A stretch of DNA of 64,000 nucleotides from Inhella inkyongensis. GTDB taxonomy: Bacteria > Pseudomonadota > Gammaproteobacteria > Burkholderiales > Burkholderiaceae_C. The stretch lies in NCBI RefSeq assembly GCF_005952805.1, contig NZ_CP040709.1, positions 62,001 to 126,000 on the forward strand, in the 5' to 3' direction. Under the pieces are notes generated by a model, which was given only the letters and a program-made list of their open reading frames with translations, was not told the DNA's origin and did not search any database. Positions 57,880 through 64,000 of this stretch are shown piece by piece. A program made the translations under genes and the position numbers. Numbering within the stretch: position 1 is the first letter of the stretch; every line of letters begins with the position of its first letter.

Positions 57880-59802
57880 TTAGGATGACTTCCGCACCCG
57901 CAGATACCACTCGCACAGCAGCCGCACCTGCTTGGCCGTGTAGCCCTTGTCCACCATGCGTTGCACGAAGTTCTCGTGCTTCTTGGCGTCCTCGGCGCTG
58001 GCCTTGGCGTTGAAGCTGATGACGGGCAGCAGGTCCTCGGTGTTGGAGAACATCTTCTTCTCGATCACCGCGCGCAGCTTTTCGTAGCTGGTCCAGCTGG
58101 GGTTCTTGCCGCCGTTGTTGGCGCGCGCGCGCAGTACGAAGTTGACGATCTCGTTGCGGAAGTCCTTGGGGTTGGCGATGCCGGCGGGCTTCTCCATCTT
58201 TTCCAACTCGGCGTTCAGCGCGCTGCGGTCGAAGACCTCGCCGGTGTCGTTGTCGCGGTACTCGCTGTCCTGGATCCAGTAGTCCGCGTAGGTCACATAG
58301 CGGTCGAACAGGTTCTGGCCGTACTCGCTGTAGCTTTCCAGGTAGGCGGTCTGGATCTCTTTACCGATGAATTCGGCATAGCGAGGTGCCAGGTTTTCTT
58401 TGATGAAACCGATGTACTTCTCTTCGACCTCTTTGGGGAACTGCTCGCGCTCGATCTGCTGCTCCAGCACATACATCAGGTGCACTGGGTTGGCGGCCAC
58501 TTCCTGGCTGTCGAAGTTGAAGACCTTGCTGAGGATCTTGTAGGCGAAGCGCGTGCTGATGCCGCTCATGCCTTCATCGACGCCAGCGTAGTCGCGGTAC
58601 TCCTGGATGGACTTGGCCTTGGGATCGGTGTCCTTGAGGTTTTCGCCGTCGTAGATCTGCGCCTTGCTGTGCAGCGAGCTGTTTTCCGGCTCCTTCAGCC
58701 GCGTGAGTACCGCGAACTGCGCCATCATCTTCAGCGTGCCTGGTGCGCAGGGTGCGGCGCCCAGCGAGGAGTTGCGGATCAGCTTCTCGTAGATCTTGAC
58801 CTCTTCGGTGATGCGCAGGCAGTACGGCACCTTGACGATGTAGATGCGGTCCAGGAAGGCTTCGTTGTTCTTGTTGTTGCGGAAGCTCTTCCACTCGCTC
58901 TCGTTGCTGTGCGCCAGGATGATGCCGTCGAAGGGGATGGCCCCAAAGCCCTCGGTGCCCTTGAAGTTGCCCTCCTGGGTGGCCGTCAGCAAGGGGTGCA
59001 GGACCTTGATGGGCGCCTTGAACATCTCGACGAATTCCAGCAATCCCTGATTGGCCAAACACAGGCCGCCGCTGTAGCTGTAGGCGTCGGGATCGTCCTG
59101 CGCAAAGGTCTCGAGCTTGCGGATGTCCACCTTGCCCACCAGGCTGGAAATGTCCTGGTTGTTCTCGTCACCCGGCTCGGTCTTGGCCACGCCCACCTGC
59201 TTGAGCACGCTGGGGTAGCGCTTGACGACCTTGAACTTGCGGATGTCGCCGCCGAACTCCTCCAGGCGCTTGACGGCCCAGGGGCTCATGATGCGGTTCA
59301 GATAGCGCTGCGGGATGCCGTATTCGCGCTCCAAGATGGGGCCGTCCTCCACCGGATCGAACAGGCCCAGCGGGCTCTCGTTCACCGGCGAGCCCTGGAT
59401 CGCATAAAAGGGCACCTGCTCCATCAACACCTTGAGGCGCTCGGCAATCGAACTCTTGCCGCCGCCCACGGGCCCGAGCAGGTAGAGGATTTGCTTCTTC
59501 TCTTCCAGGCCCTGGGCGGCGTGGCGGAAGTAGGCCACCACCTGCTCGATGGCATCTTCCAGGCCGTAGAACTCGGCGAAGGCAGGGTAGATCTTGAGCT
59601 GCTTGTTCTGAAAGATGCGCGACAGCCGCGGGTCGTTGCGGGTGTCGATCATCTGGGGCTCACCAATGGCCTTGAGCATGCGCTCGGGGGCGCTGGCGTA
59701 GGCGAGTGGATTGCGCTTGCACTCGGCCAGATAGTCCTCGAGGGAGAGCTCCTCGACCTTGGTGCGCTCGTAGCGCGCCGCGAAGTGGCTGATCACGTCC
59801 AT
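57880..59802 (-). CDS. prkA: PrkA family serine protein kinase (YeaG)
   Basis: 640 residues from the ATG at 59802 (MDVISHFAARYERTKVEELS); the open frame goes back to 59850. The N-terminal AAA+ domain has Walker A YLLGPVGGGKSSIAERLKVL and Walker B/sensor region GFGAIPFDGIILAHSNESEW; the C-terminal part is the PrkA domain with YADYWIQDSEYRDNDTGEVF and LRARANNGGKNPSWTSYEKL. PrkA/YeaG is a stress- and stationary-phase-linked protein, described as a kinase and also as an AAA protease. It heads the prkA-yeaH-spoVR unit, interrupted only by the palindromic block. Confidence 0.96.
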   Translation of the reverse strand: MDVISHFAARYERTKVEELSLEDYLAECKRNPLAYASAPERMLKAIGEPQMIDTRNDPRLSRIFQNKQLKIYPAFAEFYGLEDAIEQVVAYFRHAAQGLEEKKQILYLLGPVGGGKSSIAERLKVLMEQVPFYAIQGSPVNESPLGLFDPVEDGPILEREYGIPQRYLNRIMSPWAVKRLEEFGGDIRKFKVVKRYPSVLKQVGVAKTEPGDENNQDISSLVGKVDIRKLETFAQDDPDAYSYSGGLCLANQGLLEFVEMFKAPIKVLHPLLTATQEGNFKGTEGFGAIPFDGIILAHSNESEWKSFRNNKNNEAFLDRIYIVKVPYCLRITEEVKIYEKLIRNSSLGAAPCAPGTLKMMAQFAVLTRLKEPENSSLHSKAQIYDGENLKDTDPKAKSIQEYRDYAGVDEGMSGISTRFAYKILSKVFNFDSQEVAANPVHLMYVLEQQIEREQFPKEVEEKYIGFIKENLAPRYAEFIGKEIQTAYLESYSEYGQNLFDRYVTYADYWIQDSEYRDNDTGEVFDRSALNAELEKMEKPAGIANPKDFRNEIVNFVLRARANNGGKNPSWTSYEKLRAVIEKKMFSNTEDLLPVISFNAKASAEDAKKHENFVQRMVDKGYTAKQVRLLCEWYLRVRKSS

Positions 59803-59955
59803 CACGTCCTCCTGGGTCAGAGGCGCGGGGTGGACCGTCAGGGCACACACCCCACGTCGTTGTCGCTGTCGAGGCCATCATGCATCAATTGGCTGCGGCG
59901 CGCGCGTGCCGTGATGAACGGGCGACAGACCCGTGGGGCTGACCGACCGGCGGTC

Positions 59956-60471
59956 TCAGTTCAGGTCTTTGATCAACAGACGGTTCTCGACCACTTGATC
60001 CTGAAAAGCAAAGCTGCGCAGACCCGCATCGCGGTAGCCCTTGTGGGCATAAAAGCGCAGCGCTTGGGCGTTGCCCACCCAGGCTGTCAGCCACAGGCTG
60101 TGGGCGCCGAGGGCTTTGGCCTGGTTCTCTGCGGCGGTGAGCAAGCGCCCACCCAGGCCACGGCCTTGCATGTGGCGAATGACGTAAAGCCGCGCCAGCT
60201 CGGTCGTCGCTGAGGGCTGTTCCGGGCAGGGGGCCGGGTGTTCGATTTCGGCATATCCAAGCAAAAGCTTCCGGTCACATAGCACCAGAACCTGTCGCTT
60301 GGGGTCCAGCAGCCGCGCGGCCATCGCCACCGGGCTGCCCAGGCTAAGGGCCTCGGCGGCCCCGGCCTGACTCAGGCCACCGGCCTCGTAGGTATCCAGC
60401 CAGACCAGGGTGGTCAAGGCCGCGAGCTGGGTCGTGTCCTCGGCCCTCGCCGGGCGGATCTCGGGGCTCAA
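59956..60471 (-). CDS. GNAT family N-acetyltransferase
   Basis: 171 residues: MSPEIRPARAEDTTQLAALT at the start, VLVLCDRKLLLGYAEIE in the centre, the acetyl-CoA site LYVIRHMQGRGLGGRLLTAA (MQGRGLG) and LGAHSLWLTAWVGNAQALRF with YAHKGYRDAG. It belongs to the general GNAT group (spermidine/ribosomal-type) with unknown substrate. The ATG overlaps the parB stop (ATGA, 60468-60471), so it is translated with parB. Confidence 0.9.
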   Translation of the reverse strand: MSPEIRPARAEDTTQLAALTTLVWLDTYEAGGLSQAGAAEALSLGSPVAMAARLLDPKRQVLVLCDRKLLLGYAEIEHPAPCPEQPSATTELARLYVIRHMQGRGLGGRLLTAAENQAKALGAHSLWLTAWVGNAQALRFYAHKGYRDAGLRSFAFQDQVVENRLLIKDLN

Positions 60472-61364
60472 GCTTGGGGGCCGCGCAGGCGTTCGATCAC
60501 GCCTTGCAGGGCGTCCAGCGAGCCAAAGGCAATCGCCAGTTCACCGCTTTGGTCCTTGTTGCCCTTCTTGCCGCGTTTGAGCACGCGAATATAGACCTGG
60601 GCTGCGAACAGATCGGACAGCTCCTCTTCCAGGTTCAGCAGATCGCGCGACTTCTCGTTCATCACGCGCAGCAGAGGCTTTTGCCGTCCGGCGGCTTGGT
60701 TTGCCACCAGCTTTTCGGTCTCGCGCACGCTGAGTTTCTTGGCCGCCACCTCGTGGGCCGTGGTGATCTGCTGCGCGCCCTCCAGGCCCAGCAGGGCGCG
60801 GGCGTGGCCCATGTCCAGGTCACCCGCCATGAGCAGCTGCTGCACCGGCTCGGCCAGCTGCAACAGGCGCAAGAGATTGCTGGCCGCACTGCGCGAGCGA
60901 CCCACCGCTTGCGCGGCCTGTTCGTGGGTGAGCTGGAACTCCTCCACCAGGCGCTGCAGACCCTGCGCCTCTTCCAGCGGGTTGAGGTCTTCGCGCTGGA
61001 TGTTCTCGATCAGCGCCATCACGGCGGCAGCTTCGTCGGGCACCTCCTTGACGAGCACTGGCACCTCGCTCAGACCCGCCAGCTGGCTGGCGCGGAAGCG
61101 TCGCTCACCGGCAATGATTTCGTAACGCCCGCCACCCACCGGCCGCACCAGGATCGGCTGCATCACGCCCTGGCTCTTGATGCTCTCGGCCAGCTCGTAG
61201 AGCGAGCCCTCATCCATGCGCGTGCGCGGCTGGTATTTACCGGCCTGCAGCAGATTGACTTTCAGCGAGCTGGGCAGGCCTTCGGGCGCGGGGGTGTCGC
61301 TGACCTTGGGGCCAAGCAGGGCGTCCAGGCCGAGGCCAAGACCTTTGGGGCGTTTCGTAACCAT
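60468..61364 (-). CDS. parB: ParB family chromosome-partitioning protein
   Basis: 298 residues from the ATG at 61364. It binds parS centromere sites and spreads along DNA using CTP to guide chromosome segregation. N terminus KRPKGLGLGLDALLGPK is the conserved ParA-interacting region of chromosomal ParB. The CTP-binding/arginine patch GRYEIIAGERRFRASQLAGL (GERRFRA) and the HTH (QLTHEQAAQAVGRSRSAASN) are intact, as is the C-terminal dimer helix region (SLDALQGVIERLRG). parA, normally immediately upstream, is not present: the upstream neighbour is an S9 peptidase. No parS consensus (TGTTTCACGTGAAACA) was noticed in the window. Confidence 0.95.
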   Translation of the reverse strand: MVTKRPKGLGLGLDALLGPKVSDTPAPEGLPSSLKVNLLQAGKYQPRTRMDEGSLYELAESIKSQGVMQPILVRPVGGGRYEIIAGERRFRASQLAGLSEVPVLVKEVPDEAAAVMALIENIQREDLNPLEEAQGLQRLVEEFQLTHEQAAQAVGRSRSAASNLLRLLQLAEPVQQLLMAGDLDMGHARALLGLEGAQQITTAHEVAAKKLSVRETEKLVANQAAGRQKPLLRVMNEKSRDLLNLEEELSDLFAAQVYIRVLKRGKKGNKDQSGELAIAFGSLDALQGVIERLRGPQA

Positions 61365-61407
61365 GGGGCGGGATTGTGTCAGCCGCTCGCGCGTGGGCAT
61401 GCCAGTA

Positions 61408-61433
61408 AGAAAAAGGGGCGCCTGCGGCGCCCC
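61408..61433 (-). terminator. Rho-independent terminator after the S9 peptidase gene
   Basis: On the minus strand GGGGCGCC-GCA-GGCGCCCC (plus 61415-61433) is followed by TTTTTCTT (complement of 61408-61414). It lies 15 bases after the S9 stop and 44 bases before the parB start, so it separates the two transcripts. The plus-strand side (TCCTCTTTTT) could make it bidirectional. Confidence 0.88.
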
Positions 61434-61447
61434 TCCTCTTTTTGCCC

Positions 61448-63496
61448 TTACTGGGGCTTGGCGAAACGTGATTTGGAACCGATGTGACGATCCAGGAAGT
61501 CGAGCATCAGCTCGTATTTCTTGAGGTTGTTCTCCGGCTTGCCAAAGCCATGGGCCTCGCCGTCGGCGATGAAGACGAACTCTGGGGCCTTGCCCAGCTT
61601 CTTCATCTCATCTACGACGCGCTCGGTTTGCTCCAGCGGGGTGCGAATGTCGTCGCGCCCGGCGTACATGGCCAGGGGGGCCTTGATGCGGGCCACGTTA
61701 TAGGCCGGCGAGATGGGTTTGACTTTGTCCCAGCTGTCATCCTTGCCCATGTCCAACATGCGCATCCAGTGGGCAACACCGGGCTTGCTTCTGACGGTGT
61801 CTCCCGAGGTCGAGGTCAGCTGCAGTTTGAAGTCGGAAACGCTCAGACCAGCGACGCCGCAGGCAAACAGATCTGGGGTCTTGACCAGGGCCTGCAGAGT
61901 CGCGTATCCACCGTAGCTGCCTCCGGTGATGCAGACGCGCTGCGGATCGGCGAAGCCCTGCTTGACGGCCCAGTGGACGGCGTCTTCGTGGTCCTCGGAC
62001 ATCTTGGTGCCGATGGCACCAAAACCGGCCAGATAAATCTTGCGGCCAAAACCTGGAGTGACTCGGAAGTTGGGCAGGATCACCGCATAGCCGCGCGAGG
62101 CCAGGATCTGTGCCTCGCGGGTGCCAAAGGTGGACGGGAAGCCGCCGAAGTCGGCACGCGCGTGCGGGCCGCCGTGCACATGAACGACGGTGGGCAGCTT
62201 CTGCCCGGGTTTGTAGTCCTTGGGCAGCACATACATCGACGGGATCTCGAGCCCGTCGCGCGTCTTCAACAGGAAGTGCTGCGTCGGCGCCAGATGCTCG
62301 TCCTTCAGCACTTCGTTGGCGACAAAGAGCTCTTCCAACCGCTTGGCCTTCTCGTCATACAAATAGGAGCGCGGAATGTGGGTGGCACTGCTGACAGTCA
62401 CCAGGGTCGATGCCCCTGCGCGGCGTTGAATGGAGACATTCTTGCCGGGGAAGCTAGCCTCCATCTGTGCTTGCACTTGGGCCCAGTCGTTGTGGATCCA
62501 ACTGATTTGAGACTCCTCTGCTGGCACCGAAAAGCCCACCAACTCACCTGTTTCTTGGCGTTGCAACACACCACCCGCTGATCCACCCGCAGCGTCAACA
62601 CCCATGTCATAGCGCGGATGGGCTGCTAGCAGTTCACCGAGTTGTTTGGTTTCGGGGTTGAAACGGTAGATGGCCGTGGTGTCACGCCCGCGGTTGGAGG
62701 CGACAAACAAGGTTTTGTCGTCCTGGTCGAAGGACAGGGGCGTGAAGATCTCCCCACTGCGCAACGGGCTGGACTCCACTTCCACCCAGGGTGATTCGAC
62801 TGTTGCGCGATAAAGGATGCGACTGGTGCCCTCCATGGTCTCGTCCTTGCGATCGCGCACCACGGCAACACGCGGGACCAGTTTGTTGTCCAGTTCCCAG
62901 GACATGACCTTGCCAGGGTGCTCAAAGGTCAGCAGGGTCTGCTTGCCGGTCACCGCGTTTACGCGGTAGATGTCAAGCGAATCCACGACGCGCAGATTGC
63001 CCGAAGCCAGGAATTCGTCGTCATTGCCAGGGATGGAGCGCAAGAAAGAGAGGCCTCGAGCGGACTGATAGCCGCCCTGCGCGCCCTGATCCCTTGCGGT
63101 CGGCGTGATGGTCCGGGCTTCCTTGCCATCGCGGCTGACCACGAAGAGGCCGCCGCCGTCGCCGTGTTCGGCCCCCGTCGGGGCACCAAGTTGACCGAGC
63201 GAAAAGGCCAATCGCTCGTTGCCAATCCAATCAAATTCAATGACATCGAAGCCCGAAATATTCGTGACGGACTGCGACTTGCGCGTCTTCAGATCGATGA
63301 CCGCGAGATTGCGCTTGCCGTTGATGGGCGTCAGCAGGGCCATGTAGCGGCCATTGGGCGAGAGCGTCGGGCTGATGTACTTGGAAGACGAAAGATAGGT
63401 CTTGAGCGGCACTGGCTCGGCGGCCAATAGCGGTGCGGCAGGCAGGGTCATCCCAGCGGCCAGGGCGGCAGCGAGGGCAAGGGCACGAATCTTCAT
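61448..63496 (-). CDS. S9 family peptidase (acylaminoacyl-peptidase/prolyl oligopeptidase type)
   Basis: 682 residues from the ATG at 63496, with a signal peptide (MKIRALALAAALAAGMTLPA). The first 380 residues form a beta-propeller (repeats such as PTLSPNGRYMALLTPINGKR). The catalytic alpha/beta-hydrolase domain (about 410-682) has HGGPHARADFG, the nucleophile GGSYGGYATLQALVKTPDLF, the Asp in MYAGRDDIRTPLEQTERVVD and the His in FIADGEAHGFGKPEN. It removes peptides or acyl-amino acids in the periplasm. Terminators lie on both sides, so it is a single-gene transcript, with the TonB-dependent receptor gene upstream on the same strand. Confidence 0.95.
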   Translation of the reverse strand: MKIRALALAAALAAGMTLPAAPLLAAEPVPLKTYLSSSKYISPTLSPNGRYMALLTPINGKRNLAVIDLKTRKSQSVTNISGFDVIEFDWIGNERLAFSLGQLGAPTGAEHGDGGGLFVVSRDGKEARTITPTARDQGAQGGYQSARGLSFLRSIPGNDDEFLASGNLRVVDSLDIYRVNAVTGKQTLLTFEHPGKVMSWELDNKLVPRVAVVRDRKDETMEGTSRILYRATVESPWVEVESSPLRSGEIFTPLSFDQDDKTLFVASNRGRDTTAIYRFNPETKQLGELLAAHPRYDMGVDAAGGSAGGVLQRQETGELVGFSVPAEESQISWIHNDWAQVQAQMEASFPGKNVSIQRRAGASTLVTVSSATHIPRSYLYDEKAKRLEELFVANEVLKDEHLAPTQHFLLKTRDGLEIPSMYVLPKDYKPGQKLPTVVHVHGGPHARADFGGFPSTFGTREAQILASRGYAVILPNFRVTPGFGRKIYLAGFGAIGTKMSEDHEDAVHWAVKQGFADPQRVCITGGSYGGYATLQALVKTPDLFACGVAGLSVSDFKLQLTSTSGDTVRSKPGVAHWMRMLDMGKDDSWDKVKPISPAYNVARIKAPLAMYAGRDDIRTPLEQTERVVDEMKKLGKAPEFVFIADGEAHGFGKPENNLKKYELMLDFLDRHIGSKSRFAKPQ

Positions 63497-63565
63497 GGTG
63501 GATGCAATGGGTTGGATGCTCAGCGCTGCACTGCAAATGAGCGAGCTGGCGTTGATCTGCATGAG

Positions 63566-63603
63566 AAAAGGCCACAAACCCTTGCGGGTCTGCGGCCTCT
63601 TTT
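63566..63603 (-). terminator. Rho-independent terminator of the TonB-dependent receptor gene
   Basis: On the minus strand AGGCCGCAGACCC-GCAA-GGGTTTGTGGCCT (minor mismatches) is followed by TTTTCTC. It lies 40 bases after the receptor stop (63643) and 70 bases upstream of the S9 start. The plus side (CTCTTTT) is also T-rich. Confidence 0.8.
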
Positions 63604-63642
63604 GACCTGGGCTACCAGATCCAGGAACCTTCGGTCAGAGAC

Positions 63643-64000
63643 TTAGAAGGTGTACTTCACATTGAAGCGATACGACGAGCGCTTCGCATCCTGGAAGTTG
63701 GTCGGAATGATGCCGCTGTCATCGATGGCGAAGGCGCGGACGTCGTTCGGGGCACCCTTGTTAAAGATGTTGAAGAAGTTCATCGACAACTGCAGGTGCT
63801 TGATACCGTTGTATGCGATGTAGTAATCGGTCACGGTATTGCCAGGGACGCGGCAGTCCAGCGGATCCATGCCAAAGCCGACGTTTTCAGCGCAGGTATC
63901 GTCATTCGCGTTGTAGTCGATCTTGTAGCCCGTGCTGTTGCGGAAGCTCAGAGCGTGCGTCCACTGCGGCATGCGCAGCGAGAACGACACATTGCTGCGC
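63643..64000 (-). CDS. TonB-dependent receptor, C-terminal end
   Basis: About 119 codons of the 3' end; the gene continues beyond the window edge. The last strands of an outer-membrane beta barrel are visible: TDYYIAYNGIKHLQLSMNFF, then NIFNKGAPNDVRAFAIDDSG and the terminal strand SSYRFNVKYTF, which ends in the C-terminal Phe used for barrel assembly. LSMNFFNIFNK (LxxNLFDK-like) is the typical penultimate block of TonB-dependent receptors. A Cys pair (DDTCAENV ... LDCRV) lies in an outer loop. The neighbour S9 peptidase suggests a peptide-related substrate, which is inference. Confidence 0.9.
   Translation of the reverse strand, partial: RSNVSFSLRMPQWTHALSFRNSTGYKIDYNANDDTCAENVGFGMDPLDCRVPGNTVTDYYIAYNGIKHLQLSMNFFNIFNKGAPNDVRAFAIDDSGIIPTNFQDAKRSSYRFNVKYTF

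Noticed and set aside
57961..60213. 750-residue plus-strand open frame opposite prkA
   Set aside because: Antisense shadow with low-complexity Val/Gly/Leu/Ala composition; prkA on the other strand has all family motifs.
60468..61364. parB as evidence that the replication origin is in the window
   Set aside because: No dnaA, dnaN, rpmH, gidA or parA and no parS sites were seen; the DnaA boxes are 25 kb away. Not enough for an origin call.
1..64000. CRISPR arrays, rRNA and tRNA genes, prophage
   Set aside because: No regularly spaced direct repeats, no tRNA-like cloverleaf with CCA, no rRNA sequence and no phage structural genes were recognised by reading. A tRNAscan or CRISPR search was not possible.

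Overview
The window looks like chromosomal DNA of a betaproteobacterium in Burkholderiales, probably of the Roseateles/Inhella/Rubrivivax type. Reasons are very high GC with strong GC3 bias in most genes, a paaGIABCDE phenylacetate cluster with a TetR-type PaaR, PEP-CTERM proteins, G-rich lipobox lipoproteins, a QueE of the Burkholderia CX14CX2C type, and a PrkA/YeaH/SpoVR trio. I see no rRNA, tRNA, CRISPR array, prophage, integrase or conjugation genes. The genus is an inference.

Layout. 0-7.4 kb: end of a PhnE-like permease, an S46 dipeptidyl-peptidase, and an NMT1/THI5-type ABC transporter whose binding-protein gene is split from the ATPase/permease pair by a GNAT gene and a PEP-CTERM metalloprotease. 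7.4-20 kb: envelope and housekeeping genes (DUF5666 and DUF4382 lipoproteins, HutD-like, WYL regulator, YbjQ, beta-lactamase-like hydrolase) and a queuosine pair: a three-domain QueD-like fusion and queE. 20-24.3 kb: a disturbed zone. A 270-bp TA-flanked inverted-repeat element splits a small zinc-ribbon gene, a frameshifted gene remnant precedes it, and then comes an array of low-GC genes separated by attC-like sites, resembling an integron cassette array without an integrase. 24.5-27.1 kb: trhO, an RluA-type pseudouridine synthase and a Phd/VapC toxin-antitoxin pair.

27.1-36.7 kb is the phenylacetate region. paaZ, a 600-bp repeat, a GNAT gene, paaR and paaE-D-C-B-A-I-G lie on the minus strand, and paaY is divergent. 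A perfect 16-bp palindrome upstream is the likely PaaR operator. Most junctions in the operon are 1-4 base overlaps, so translation is probably coupled. The encoded enzymes cover epoxidation (PaaABCE with PaaD), isomerisation (PaaG), ring hydrolysis and aldehyde oxidation (PaaZ) and thioester rescue (PaaI, PaaY). paaK, paaF, paaH and paaJ must lie elsewhere. Three perfect DnaA boxes lie within 1 kb around paaY.

36.9-50.8 kb: MazG-like pyrophosphohydrolase, 3'-5' exonuclease, a second small cassette-like insert (38.55-39.05 kb), an unknown gene paired with a WYL regulator, the inverted copy of the 600-bp repeat, a DEAD-box helicase, cobalamin adenosyltransferase, an acyltransferase, an S41 peptidase, a flavin amine oxidase, a zinc-ribbon protein and chrA. 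50.8-64 kb, all minus strand: tandem subtilases (one frameshifted), spoVR, yeaH, a palindromic repeat, prkA, a GNAT gene, parB without an adjacent parA, an S9 peptidase and the end of a TonB-dependent receptor. Protein-family names rest on motif recognition by eye; no database search was run.
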